A DNA stretch of 64,000 nucleotides from Vicingaceae bacterium. GTDB taxonomy: Bacteria; Bacteroidota; Bacteroidia; Flavobacteriales_E; Vicingaceae. The DNA lies in NCBI GenBank assembly GCA_028245195.1, contig JAOKCF010000004.1, positions 62,001-126,000 on the forward strand. Direction: 5' to 3'. The position numbers and the translations under genes are program-made. Under the pieces are notes generated by a model. The model was not told where the DNA came from. It saw nothing but the letters and a program-made list of their open reading frames with translations, and searched no databases. Below are positions 35,721 to 44,804 of this stretch, in pieces. Positions within the stretch are counted from its first letter, which is position 1; the number at the start of each line of letters is the position of its first letter.

Positions 35721-36932
35721 ATGAAATCAATACTACATTTAGATTTAGATAGCTTTTTTGTTTCCTGTGAACGTTTGCTGGATCGTAAACTAAATAATAG
35801 ACCTGTACTTATAGGTGGCACTTCAGACCGAGGCGTGGTGGCTTCTTGCAGTTACGAAGCTCGTGCTTTCGGAGTTCACTCTGCTATGCCCATGAAAGTA
35901 GCTCGGCAACTTTGTCCACATGCTGTGGTAATTCGAGGTGACAGTGGTACCTACAGTAAGTTTTCTGATATCGTTACAGATGTCATCCGGTCCAACAGTC
36001 CTCGATTCGAAAAATCATCCATCGACGAATTTTATATAGACACCACTGGAATGGACCGATTTTATGGAACCTACAAATGGTCACAAGAGTTGCGTACACA
36101 AATTATGAAAGAAAGTGGTTTGCCCATCTCTTTTGGCCTTTCCACAGGAAAAACAACTTCAAAAATTGGAACCGGCGAAGCAAAACCCAACAACTTTATG
36201 AAGATCGATGAAGGGGAAGAAAAACCATTTCTTGCACCTCTAGCTGTTCGTAAAATGCCAATGATTGGCTCCAAAACCAATCAAAAATTACACCTCATGG
36301 GCATTCAAAAAATACAAACCATACAGGAAATGCCCGTGGAATTAATGACTCGCGTGCTAGGTAAGAACGGTCATTCCATTTGGAAGAAGGCGCAGGGAAT
36401 TGACAATACTCCCATTACGACTTACCACGAGCGGAAGTCTATATCCATTGAACGAACTTTTGAAAAAGACACTACTGACATTGCCAAACTCAAAAGTATT
36501 TTAACCGCAATGGCTGAAAATTTATCGTACCAACTTCGCAATGGAAACAAGCTTAGCGGCTGTGTTACCGTAAGGGTGCGCTACTCCGATTTTATTATGG
36601 AAAGCAAACAGCAACACATCCCTTACACCTCGCTAGATAATAAACTAATAGAAACAGTGCTTTCGCTTTTTCAAACGCTCTACAGTAGAAGAGTTTTGGT
36701 ACGCTTAATTGGTGTTCGCTTTAGCAAACTAGTCGGTGGAAACCACCAAATTAACCTGTTTGATGATAGCGAAGAGCTAATCAACCTCTACCAAGCTTTA
36801 GATAGTATTCGTAATCGCTATGGACAAGATGCAGTAAAACGAGTTGTCGCGATGGGCTCTAAGGGCATAGGTAGATCTTCTAATCCGTTTAATGGGCAAC
36901 CTATCGTTATTCCTGAACATCGGAGAGCTTGA
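35721..36932 (+). CDS. dinB: DNA polymerase IV (DinB), Y-family
   Basis: A 403-residue translesion polymerase. Catalytic acidic residues lie in LHLDLDSFFVSCE (near the N-terminus) and SSIDEFYIDTTG (near residue 100). HhH-like and little-finger domains follow. The C-terminus is slightly longer than E. coli Pol IV. It precedes a second DnaE-type polymerase gene by 176 bases and has an inverted repeat in its promoter, as expected for a damage-inducible pair. Confidence 0.95.
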   Translation: MKSILHLDLDSFFVSCERLLDRKLNNRPVLIGGTSDRGVVASCSYEARAFGVHSAMPMKVARQLCPHAVVIRGDSGTYSKFSDIVTDVIRSNSPRFEKSSIDEFYIDTTGMDRFYGTYKWSQELRTQIMKESGLPISFGLSTGKTTSKIGTGEAKPNNFMKIDEGEEKPFLAPLAVRKMPMIGSKTNQKLHLMGIQKIQTIQEMPVELMTRVLGKNGHSIWKKAQGIDNTPITTYHERKSISIERTFEKDTTDIAKLKSILTAMAENLSYQLRNGNKLSGCVTVRVRYSDFIMESKQQHIPYTSLDNKLIETVLSLFQTLYSRRVLVRLIGVRFSKLVGGNHQINLFDDSEELINLYQALDSIRNRYGQDAVKRVVAMGSKGIGRSSNPFNGQPIVIPEHRRA

Positions 36933-36934
36933 TT

Positions 36935-37105
36935 TCAATGAGTTAATAAGTCAATGAGGCAATGAATCAATAATTAAATGAAAGTCATCAGTCAAGGTCT
37001 TATGTGTTTGATTGTAAAACATTTTAAGCATGCTCATTAACTCTTCATTGATTAATTGATTCGCCTATTAAACAATTAACTCGTTCATTAATTCACTGAT
37101 TAAAC
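36935..37105. repeat. Short AT-rich repeated words between dinB and dnaE
   Basis: The gap holds repeated 8-11-base words in both orientations: TCAATGAG twice (36934 and 36951), AATGAATCAAT, and the reverse-type words ATTGATTAATTGATTC and TTAACTCGTTCATTAA near 37040-37100. Arms could pair to form an imperfect stem. No gene fits here. Confidence 0.45.
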
Positions 37106-37108
37106 CCA

Positions 37109-40087
37109 ATGCTCATCAACGCCCACAGTTATTATAGCATAAACTACGGTTGCCTTTCTATTCGAGAAGTATTGGCAACCTGTCAATTTTTGGGACACAA
37201 AACAGTAGCACTAACCGACGTAAACAACACTTCGGAATGCTTTACCTTTTTGCTATTGGCAAAAGAATACAACATTCATCCAGTAGTAGGAATTGATTTT
37301 AGAAATGGAGTAGATCAGCAGTTCATTGCCTTAGCGAAAAACCACGAAGGCTTTTTTGAATTGAATCAATTTTTATCGCACTACCAACGAAGTAAAAAGC
37401 CAATTCCAGCAAGGGCAACTTTTAAAAATGCATTCACCATTTATCCCTTTGAAAAAGCATTGCATTTTGACGAACTCAGTGAAAATGAATTTACAGGAAT
37501 AGCTCCAGAGCAACTCAACCGTCCCATTTTTAAACAATACAAAACCCTGTTTGAGAACAAACTACTTGTGCTATGCCCTGCCACCTTCAGACATAAAAAA
37601 GATTATAATACCCATCGACTACTTCGAGCCATTGGGGAAAATACTTTACTAAGTAAACTCGACAAAAATCAACAAACGAAAGAAAGTGATAAGTATCGCA
37701 GCGCAACAGAAATTTCCGATCTATTCCAACATCATCCCTCCATTGTTGAACGTACAAACAAGCTACTGCAAGAGTGTGATTTTCAATTTACTTTTCAAAA
37801 ACCAAACAACAAAAAACATTTTACCGAAAGCCAAGAAGAGGATGCACAATTACTCCGAAAGTTAAGCTACGATGGACTTCCATATCGGTATGACTTTGAC
37901 CCCATGCGGGGTAAAAAGTTAAATGCCAAACAACAAGAAATTTTGAATAGGATGGAAAATGAACTAAAAGTAATCGAGCAATATGGGTTTTCTGCTTATT
38001 TTCTAATTAATTGGGACATGGTTTGCTATGCCATGAAAAAAGGTTATCCGCACGTTGGCAGAGGAAGTGGAGCAAACAGTATTGTTGCCTATTTAATTCG
38101 GATTACTAACGTAGACCCCATAGAGCTAGATCTTTATTTTGAACGTTTTATTAACCCCTATCGTAGTAGCCCGCCAGATTTTGACGTCGATTTTTCATGG
38201 ACCGATAGAAACGACGTAACCACCTATCTCTTTGAAAAGCACGGTTACAACAAAGTGGCGTTGTTAGGGTCTTATACCACATACCAACACAAATCGGTAA
38301 TTCGAGAGTTGGGCAAGGTTTTCGGTTTACCAAGCGAAGAGATTGAACAACTACAACGTGGTGGAATTGCCGATAATGAATACGGGCAACTCATTCAAAA
38401 ATACAGCTCATACATTGCAGGGATCCCAAATAATCTAAGTATTCACTCCAGTGGAATTATCATTTCAGAACAGCCTATTCATTATTACTCTGCTACTTAC
38501 TTCCCACCAAAAAACTACCCAACAGTACATTTCGATATGCAAATTGCAGAAGATATTGGCCTCTACAAGTACGATGTGCTAAGTCAACGTGGTTTAGGTA
38601 AAATTAAAGATGCAGTTGAGTTTATTGAAAAAAACCACGGTAAAAAGGTGGACATACATGCCATGAAGGTGATTAAAAACGACCAAAAAGTAAAAGACCT
38701 TCTCCGAGAAGGAGACTTAACCGGTTGTTTTTATGTAGAATCCCCTGCTATGCGCATGCTCATGACAAAGTTAAAAGCCGAAGATTACACTAGACTTGTT
38801 GCTGCAAGCTCCATTATTCGACCTGGCATAGCAAAAAGCGGCATGATGCGAGAATACATTCTTCGTTTTCAAAATGTAGAGCGGCGAGAAGAAGCACAAA
38901 AAGCCTTGCCCGAATTGTATGAAATTTTAGAAGAAACTTACGGTGTAATGGTGTATCAAGAGGATGTGCTAAAAGTGGCGCATTACTTTGCGGGTTTAAA
39001 CTTAGCAGAAGCAGATATTTTACGTCGGGGCATGTCCTGGAAATTCAAACAGCGAAATGAATTCAACAAAATAAAAAAGCGCTTTTTTGATAATTGCGCT
39101 CGAAAACGACTCACACACAGCACCGTTCAAAAAATATGGGATCAAATTGAAAGCTTTGCCAACTTTGCCTTTTCAAAGGGACATTCAGCAAGTTATGCCG
39201 TGGAAAGTTTTCAGGCACTTTATCTTCATGCCTACTATCCCCTAGAGTATTTGACCGCCACATTGAATAACGGTGGCGGCTTTTATTCCCGAGAACTATA
39301 TGTTCACACTGCCCGCATGAAAGGCGCACAAGTAGAATTGCCTTGCGTAAACGAAAGCATGGCTACGGCGGATATCTGTGGTAAAAAACTAACCCTAGGT
39401 TTTGGATTTATAGATGGTGGATTTGAATCTAACAACATGGAGTATATTCTTAAGGAAAGAAGCAAAGGTGGGGTGTTCACTTCGTTTCGGAATTTCGTAG
39501 AACGTATTCCTGAAATATCCTTAGATCAAATTGTCGTGTTGATTCGATTGGGCTGCTTTCGCAACATAGAGCAAGATAAAAAGAAACTGCTTTGGGATGC
39601 CCATTTTCTGCTTTCAAAAACTCCTAAAAAAATTAGGAACCATTCTCTTTTTGAGCTAAAGCCCCAAGAATGGCAGCTGCCAGAGCTAGTTCAAAACCCA
39701 CTAGAAATTGCTATGGACGAAATTGAACTGCTAGGTTTCCCTGTTAGTTACAGCCCATTTGATTTGATTGAGGAGGAAGAGGAAAACATTCCACAACTCG
39801 CCGCCAAAGACCTAAAGGAAAAAATTGGGAAAAGAGTAAGCATTGCAGGCTATCGAGTTCACATAAAAACTACCAGAACCAGCAACGGTAAAGCCATGCG
39901 CTTTGGAACATTCATCGACAAGAAAGGTCATTGGATTGATACGGTACTTTTCCCTGATGCCGTTGCCAAACTAAAACACATTGGTACTGGTTGCTATCTC
40001 ATTAAGGGAATCGTAACCGAAGAGTTTGGGCACATTAGTTTAGAAGTAACCGATTTGAAACGTTACAACAATAAAGTGTTGGCCTGA
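37109..40087 (+). CDS. Second DNA polymerase III alpha subunit (error-prone DnaE type)
   Basis: A 992-residue C-family polymerase, shorter than the usual replicative DnaE (~1,150). It has a PHP domain (INAHSYYSINYG; VALTDVNNTSECF), and the palm with HVGRGSGANSIVAYL and the catalytic PDFDVDFSW. The fingers contain SKGHSASYAVESFQALYLHAY, and an OB fold is near the end (KRVSIAGYRVHIKTTRTSNG). The PHP metal sites look partly altered. It follows dinB, so the two may form a translesion mutasome like DinB/ImuB-DnaE2 pairs elsewhere. ImuA was not found. Confidence 0.92.
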   Translation: MLINAHSYYSINYGCLSIREVLATCQFLGHKTVALTDVNNTSECFTFLLLAKEYNIHPVVGIDFRNGVDQQFIALAKNHEGFFELNQFLSHYQRSKKPIPARATFKNAFTIYPFEKALHFDELSENEFTGIAPEQLNRPIFKQYKTLFENKLLVLCPATFRHKKDYNTHRLLRAIGENTLLSKLDKNQQTKESDKYRSATEISDLFQHHPSIVERTNKLLQECDFQFTFQKPNNKKHFTESQEEDAQLLRKLSYDGLPYRYDFDPMRGKKLNAKQQEILNRMENELKVIEQYGFSAYFLINWDMVCYAMKKGYPHVGRGSGANSIVAYLIRITNVDPIELDLYFERFINPYRSSPPDFDVDFSWTDRNDVTTYLFEKHGYNKVALLGSYTTYQHKSVIRELGKVFGLPSEEIEQLQRGGIADNEYGQLIQKYSSYIAGIPNNLSIHSSGIIISEQPIHYYSATYFPPKNYPTVHFDMQIAEDIGLYKYDVLSQRGLGKIKDAVEFIEKNHGKKVDIHAMKVIKNDQKVKDLLREGDLTGCFYVESPAMRMLMTKLKAEDYTRLVAASSIIRPGIAKSGMMREYILRFQNVERREEAQKALPELYEILEETYGVMVYQEDVLKVAHYFAGLNLAEADILRRGMSWKFKQRNEFNKIKKRFFDNCARKRLTHSTVQKIWDQIESFANFAFSKGHSASYAVESFQALYLHAYYPLEYLTATLNNGGGFYSRELYVHTARMKGAQVELPCVNESMATADICGKKLTLGFGFIDGGFESNNMEYILKERSKGGVFTSFRNFVERIPEISLDQIVVLIRLGCFRNIEQDKKKLLWDAHFLLSKTPKKIRNHSLFELKPQEWQLPELVQNPLEIAMDEIELLGFPVSYSPFDLIEEEEENIPQLAAKDLKEKIGKRVSIAGYRVHIKTTRTSNGKAMRFGTFIDKKGHWIDTVLFPDAVAKLKHIGTGCYLIKGIVTEEFGHISLEVTDLKRYNNKVLA

Positions 40088-40099
40088 AAGTTTTAAAAT

Positions 40100-40219
40100 A
40101 TGAACGAGCAAATCATACTGTTACGAAATTCCATCACCAACTTTCAAATACTAGCATTGAAACACAAGAGCGAAATTGCTTCTAACCGGTTTAGTTTGGA
40201 GGAATATTTTCGCAAATAA
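40100..40219 (+). CDS. Small ORF, 39 residues
   Basis: ATG 40100 lies 12 bases after the stop of the polymerase gene. The product has a helical, amphipathic look (NEQIILLRNSITNFQILALK, then RFSLEEYFRK). It may be translated from the dinB-dnaE transcript. No family is known. It could also be chance. Confidence 0.3.
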   Translation: MNEQIILLRNSITNFQILALKHKSEIASNRFSLEEYFRK

Positions 40220-40293
40220 GTTTATGGAAGTATCCCCTGAAGTTTACGATTGATTGTTATTCAAAAAAGTCAAGCTCTGTATTCAACTTTTCC

Positions 40294-40301
40294 GACCTTT
40301 G
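40294..40301 (+). promoter_or_regulatory. -7-like box abutting the pdeM start codon
   Basis: GACCTTTG (one mismatch to TAnnTTTG) lies four bases before the ATG at 40306. Confidence 0.3.
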
Positions 40302-40305
40302 CAGT

Positions 40306-40968
40306 ATGCTAATAGATAACCCCCCTTCTAAATTTGAAATAGCTGAAATTCGTGGAGAAAAATTATTCCTGCTTTCTGAGAAAGCCATCTACTGGGCAGC
40401 AAAAAAGATATTGCTTATCGCCGACTTACATTTAGGTAAGTCAACTCATTTTAGAAAAAATGGAATAGCCGTTCCAAAACAGGCGGAAGAAAAAAATTGG
40501 CTGCTGCTGCACAAACTATTTAAACAGTATCAACCTGATCGCGTGTGCTTTTTAGGCGACTTGTTTCATAGCGTACACAATAAAGAATGGGAGGTTTTTG
40601 GGGAGTTAATTGAAAGTTATCCAAACATAGGTTTTGAACTAATCCAAGGAAACCACGATATTTTACCTCTCGAAATGTATGAAAAACTTGGATTCCAAGT
40701 TTACGAATCACTTTTACAAGAGCCTTTTCTTTTTACACACGAGCCATTAAAAGAAAAAGACGTTCATTACAACCTTTCGGGACACATTCACCCCGGAGTA
40801 AAGTTAAAAGGAAAAGGCAATCAAAAACATAGAGTTGCTTGTTTTTATTTTGGCAAGAACGCAGGTTTGCTTCCCGCTTTTGGCTCTTTCACCGGATTGG
40901 CCACAATCAAAGTAAAAAAAGAAGATCATGTTTTTATAGTCACAGAGGAAGAGGTAATTGCTTTCTAA
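40306..40968 (+). CDS. pdeM: Ligase-associated DNA damage response endonuclease PdeM
   Basis: A 220-residue calcineurin-like metallophosphoesterase. Metal-binding motifs are in order: LLIADLHLGKSTHFRKNGIA, FLGDLFHS, IQGNHD, LFTHEP and LSGHIHPG. The LHLGK-TxFR start and length match PdeM, one of the four proteins (with Lhr-type helicase, exonuclease and DNA ligase) of a conserved bacterial DNA repair system. The helicase is at 28575. The gene is not in an operon with it here. The activity is expected on nicked or damaged DNA; it has not been tested here. Confidence 0.9.
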   Translation: MLIDNPPSKFEIAEIRGEKLFLLSEKAIYWAAKKILLIADLHLGKSTHFRKNGIAVPKQAEEKNWLLLHKLFKQYQPDRVCFLGDLFHSVHNKEWEVFGELIESYPNIGFELIQGNHDILPLEMYEKLGFQVYESLLQEPFLFTHEPLKEKDVHYNLSGHIHPGVKLKGKGNQKHRVACFYFGKNAGLLPAFGSFTGLATIKVKKEDHVFIVTEEEVIAF

Positions 40969-41083
40969 ACTTACAAATTCAAGAAATACGAAATAATAAA
41001 AACTATCGTCATCTCAGTTCTTAAACAAATCTATTTCCTCGTTACATCTTATTTCATTCGTAATTAAACAATTCATGATTGAC

Positions 41084-42487
41084 CTAATAGTGCTTCTTCC
41101 AATACTCAGGCTCCACTAATGGTGCAGGGTAATCTAATTCCGGTTTCCCAAATAAATCCTCCTGCTTCGTCCAAGGGTGGTGAACAGTGTCTGCGCCAAA
41201 TTTAGCTAATTCAGGCAACCAAATTTTCACGAATTTGCCTTTTTCATCATAACGTTTAGCTTGAAGAATAATATTGAAATATCTATCTCTAGGGTCATTC
41301 CCTACCCCTGCATTATACATCCAGTTTCCATAATTACTAGCAACATCATAATCAATCAATTTACTTTCGAAATACTCAGCTCCCATTCTCCAATCAATTT
41401 CCAACTCATTAGTTAAAAATGATGCTACATTTTGCCTTCCCCTATTACTCATGAAACCAGTTTGGTTTAACTCCCGCATGTTTGCATCTACAAATGGAAC
41501 GCCCGTTCTTCCTCTTGCCCATTGTCCAAATTTTTTTTGATCAACTGACCACTTATAAACCTTATTTTTTATGCCTTTTTGACAGAAAATCTTATTTCCA
41601 TACTTTAGCGAAATGAACTTAAAATAATCTCTCCATATCAATTCAAAAATTAACCAGTAAGTCGATTGATTCGATTTGACTTCTTTTTCATAGCGTTTTA
41701 CCCCCCAATAAATTTGCCGAGGAGAAATACACCCATTCCATAACCAAAGTGATAACTTGCTAGAGTAATTTGAACCAATGAGCCCGTTGCGCTTTTGCTT
41801 GTAATAACTGAGTTCCTCTGTTTCAAAAAAGTAATGTTGCAGCCGCTTCAACGCTTCATCTTCTCCTCCTTTCGCCATTATTGCTGCTCGTTCATCGATT
41901 GGTTGCTCAATTAGCCCAAAATCTTCCACCTTCGGAATAGTTCCTAGGTCAATATTAGGCCCTACTGTCGGTAATTTCTCCGGTGTTTGAAAAATAGCTC
42001 TCACCGAGCTTTTCTTTTCCACCCCTTTTCTAAACTGCGTAAATACTTGTGGTGTATCTTCGATAGGATGTGGCAAATCTTTTACATGATACAGCGCCGA
42101 CCCAAACGAGTAATCGATAAGGATATTCAATTGCTCCACTTTGTCTTGAACAGCAACCTCTTCCTTGTGAATATCCTTGAATGCATAAATTTTGGAAACT
42201 TCCACTTCCGCAGTGAATCTTGCAATTTGCTCCGCCGTATTTCCTTTTCTAACGACTAAATCAGAGCCTAACTTCTGAAGATTATCCTTTAGGTTTTGAA
42301 CACTTTCAATTAAAAACTGAGCTCTAAACGCTCCGGTTTTTTCAAATCCGAACTTAGTTGTACCAAACTCTGTTTCTTCAAAACAATAAAACGGAATGAT
42401 AGCCTCGTGCTGCTTAAGTGCTTTTACTAAAGCCTCGTTGTCGTGAATTCTCAATTCCTTCCTAAACCAAACGATTACTGTGCTCAT
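41084..42487 (-). CDS. Cryptochrome DASH family protein
   Basis: A 467-residue DASH cryptochrome. The antenna domain starts [17 protein letters not shown]. The DASH-type linker ([26 protein letters not shown]) is characteristic. The FAD pocket has [43 protein letters not shown] and [21 protein letters not shown] proteins repair pyrimidine dimers in single-stranded DNA and may sense light. The gene overlaps the small DUF2256 gene upstream by 2 bases (ATGA). Confidence 0.95.
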   Translation of the reverse strand: MSTVIVWFRKELRIHDNEALVKALKQHEAIIPFYCFEETEFGTTKFGFEKTGAFRAQFLIESVQNLKDNLQKLGSDLVVRKGNTAEQIARFTAEVEVSKIYAFKDIHKEEVAVQDKVEQLNILIDYSFGSALYHVKDLPHPIEDTPQVFTQFRKGVEKKSSVRAIFQTPEKLPTVGPNIDLGTIPKVEDFGLIEQPIDERAAIMAKGGEDEALKRLQHYFFETEELSYYKQKRNGLIGSNYSSKLSLWLWNGCISPRQIYWGVKRYEKEVKSNQSTYWLIFELIWRDYFKFISLKYGNKIFCQKGIKNKVYKWSVDQKKFGQWARGRTGVPFVDANMRELNQTGFMSNRGRQNVASFLTNELEIDWRMGAEYFESKLIDYDVASNYGNWMYNAGVGNDPRDRYFNIILQAKRYDEKGKFVKIWLPELAKFGADTVHHPWTKQEDLFGKPELDYPAPLVEPEYWKKHY

Positions 42488-42645
42488 GTCTTTTTATTTC
42501 TTCGACACCTTTCACTACAAAACTTTACCTCATCCCATACTTTATCCCACTTTTTACGCCATGTGAATGGCTTTTCGCAGACAATACAATTTTTTCGAGG
42601 TAAGTGTTGCTTTTTCACACTCAAGAAACAAGGATCCCCACACAT
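42484..42645 (-). CDS. DUF2256 protein, 53 residues, coupled to cryptochrome DASH
   Basis: A small Cys-rich protein ending [13 protein letters not shown]. It has a zinc-finger-like set of Cys: [18 protein letters not shown], then KFCSERC, the DUF2256 signature. The true start could be the ATG at 42645 or a few codons later, as the family usually begins near KKQHLP. Its stop overlaps the ATG of the cryptochrome gene. This pair occurs in many bacteria, so a helper role for the cryptochrome is likely, but unproven. Confidence 0.88.
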   Translation of the reverse strand: MCGDPCFLSVKKQHLPRKNCIVCEKPFTWRKKWDKVWDEVKFCSERCRRNKKT

Positions 42646-42659
42646 GGTTTAAAAGCGCA

Positions 42660-42703
42660 TAAAAAAGTCTTGTCAGAACATGAGTTTTCACGCGCACAAG
42701 ACT
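42660..42703 (-). terminator. Terminator after the DUF1883 gene
   Basis: On the minus strand, AGTCTTGT (96-103) pairs with ACAAGACT (66-73), the 22-base loop is followed by T6. It lies just past the 3' end of the DUF1883 gene, before DUF2256. Confidence 0.6.
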
Positions 42704-42726
42704 AATAATACTGAGTTATTATAGCC

Positions 42727-42990
42727 TTATGCTGCCTTGTAGATGATGTGAATGCTCTCTGGCGAGAAATTCTCTTTACCTTCTACAATAACATGCCAAG
42801 AGCCATCCACGGGTTTTTGAAAGTGAGCATAGCTATCTTTTACCTCAATAGTCTGTCCATAATATCTACCTTCTCTTCGATATGAATTAAAGTTGTCTTC
42901 ATCCAATAGTAAAACATGGTAACTGTCCGGCAATTCAATTCCAATAAAACCTGGCTGACTACCTCTTATTTTGTGTTGAATGTTTTTCAT
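42727..42990 (-). CDS. DUF1883 domain protein
   Basis: An 87-residue protein matching the DUF1883 pattern: GFIGIELPDSYHVLLLDEDNF near the start, YRREGRYYGQTIE, and HFQKPVDGSWHVIVEGKENF. The family is small, beta-rich and of unknown role. It is transcribed away from the XRE-S24 repressor gene, sharing an 83-base intergenic region with palindromes, so it may be controlled by that repressor. Confidence 0.82.
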   Translation of the reverse strand: MKNIQHKIRGSQPGFIGIELPDSYHVLLLDEDNFNSYRREGRYYGQTIEVKDSYAHFQKPVDGSWHVIVEGKENFSPESIHIIYKAA

Positions 42991-43028
42991 ATTGCTAATT
43001 ATTTTAGGATTGTGTACTTTTACGGTTC

Positions 43029-43056
43029 AAATATACTATATTTTTTAGTTTACTAA
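43029..43056. promoter_or_regulatory. Two palindromes in the DUF1883 / S24 repressor divergent promoter
   Basis: A perfect 15-base palindrome AAATATA-C-TATATTT (43029-43043) is followed after one base by TTAGT-TT-ACTAA (43045-43056). They sit between divergent genes, immediately before the repressor start, and are candidate self-operators. AT-richness makes palindromes likelier by chance. Confidence 0.4.
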
Positions 43057-43073
43057 TATTTTTAGCATTTATT

Positions 43074-43856
43074 TTGAATTATTTTAAAGAAAACCTAAAG
43101 TTTCTCCGAAAACAAGCTGGATTGTCGCAAACAGATTTTGCCAATAAAATTTGTGTTAATCGTCCAATAATAGGCTCATACGAAGAAGGAAGGGCAGAAC
43201 CAAAATTCGAAACTCTACAAAACATCTCTCACTTTTTTCAAATAACACTAGATTCTTTGTTACAGAAAAAGTTGACACAGAACTCGAAATCATTAGTAAA
43301 AAATATTGAAGGAAATAACCTTAGAATTCTTCCGATCATTGTAAACCAAGGAAATACAGAACTCATACCACTTGTGCCCATAAAGGCCTCTGCCGGTTAT
43401 TTGAACGGTTATGAAGATATTGAGTTTGTAGAAAACCTTCCTAAATTCAGCTTACCTGTGCAAGAACTTTCGCAAGGTACATTTAGGGCTTTTCAGATAA
43501 AAGGCGATAGCATGCTCCCTATTCAATCTGGTAGCTATGTTCTTGGAGAGTACATAGAAAACTGGAACTGGATTAAAAATGGGGAGACCTATATAATCGT
43601 TTCGAAAGACGAGGGGGTAGTTTACAAGAGGGTATTTAACAAAATTGAAGAAAGTCAAAGCTTGGATTTGCACTCTGACAATAAGATCTACGAGCCTTTC
43701 TCCATCCAAATAAATGATGTGGTAGAGGTATGGAAAGCCAAAGGATATCTTTCTTTTGATTTACCAGAGCAGACAGAGGAAAACCCATCGGTAACGGATT
43801 TAAGTCAAATGATGGCAAAGCTTCAAAGCGAGGTAGAAAAATTGAAGAAGAATTAA
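43074..43856 (+). CDS. XRE-family repressor with autocleaving S24 peptidase domain
   Basis: A 260-residue LexA/CI-like regulator starting at TTG 43074. The N-terminal HTH reads GLSQTDFANKICVNRPIIGSYE. The linker holds the cleavage pair Ala107-Gly108 (KASAGYLNGY). The S24 domain has catalytic Ser146 (GDSMLPI) and Lys185 (GVVYKRVF). The last ~30 residues are Glu/Lys-rich. Such repressors cleave themselves when RecA forms filaments on damaged DNA. No conventional LexA lies in the window, and the adjacent cryptochrome and dinB-dnaE genes suggest a DNA-damage regulon. It is 1 base before the nitrilase remnant. Confidence 0.9.
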   Translation: MNYFKENLKFLRKQAGLSQTDFANKICVNRPIIGSYEEGRAEPKFETLQNISHFFQITLDSLLQKKLTQNSKSLVKNIEGNNLRILPIIVNQGNTELIPLVPIKASAGYLNGYEDIEFVENLPKFSLPVQELSQGTFRAFQIKGDSMLPIQSGSYVLGEYIENWNWIKNGETYIIVSKDEGVVYKRVFNKIEESQSLDLHSDNKIYEPFSIQINDVVEVWKAKGYLSFDLPEQTEENPSVTDLSQMMAKLQSEVEKLKKN

Positions 43857-43857
43857 T

Positions 43858-44782
43858 ATGAAAGTAGCCATCTCACAACCTTCTCCTATTTGGATGAATA
43901 AAATGGCAAGCATTGAAAAGTTGATGTCCGAAATTGAAAAAGCAGGAAATGAAAATGCTGATTTAATGGTTTTTGGCGAAGGATTTGTACCTGGATATCC
44001 TTTTTGGGTAAGCTTTACTAATGGTGCCGAATTTGATAGTGAGCTGCAAAAGGAGATGTTTTCAATCTATCATCAAAACGCTATTAATGTAGGTGAAAAA
44101 GATTTAAAAGCAATTCAAAAGTCTTTTAAACAGTTGAAAAATTGGTTGCTATTTAGGAGTAATTGAAAAAACAAATAATAGAGGTGCTACTTTATATTGC
44201 AGCTTGGTTTACATCAATAAAAAAGGAAAAATTAAATCCATCCATCGCAAATTGGTTCCTGTCTATGAGGAGCGTTTAGTTTGGGGAAATGGCGATGGAA
44301 ATGGACTAAAAACTCACTCCCTCAAAAAATTTACTGTTGGTGGGTTAAATTACTGGGAAAATTGGATGCCACTAAGCAGAACCGCACTTTATGCTCAACG
44401 AGAAAACTTGCACATTGCAGTTTGCCCTGGTGGCGATTACAACACTCAAGAAACTACTCGTTTTATCGCTAGAGAATCTCGATCGTATGTTATTTCAGTT
44501 TCTAGTATTTTAAATTTAAGTGATGTTCCTAAAGAACTCCCAATCTATGACGTTATGAAGAATAACGCTCCACAAGTTTTGGCAAATAGCAGTTCATGCA
44601 TTGCCAAACCAAATGGCGAATGGTTAATTGAACCAGTAAGTGATAAAGAAGTTATGGTTTTTGCAGATTTAGACATTGACAAACTAACGAAAGAGCACCA
44701 AAACTTTGACCCAACAGGTCATTACTCCAGCCCAGATGTGTTAAGCTTGAAAATGAATAAAAAGCGACAAAGTATACTATAA
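43858..44782 (+). pseudogene. Broken nitrilase/carbon-nitrogen hydrolase
   Basis: The first frame encodes the N-terminal part with the catalytic-type Glu41 (LMVFGEGFVPGYPFWV). It ends at TGA ~44164. One frame over, coding resumes from GCYLGVIEKTNNRG to the end at 44782, including the catalytic-type Lys in IHRKLVPVYEERLVWGNGDG. The frames join around 44148. The place of the nucleophilic Cys reads GGLNYWENWMPL, so Cys is replaced by Tyr. Glu and Lys remain. Two independent defects make an active enzyme very unlikely. It follows the repressor gene by 1 base. Confidence 0.88.
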
Positions 44783-44804
44783 AAGTCTACGTACCTTTAC
44801 CCTT

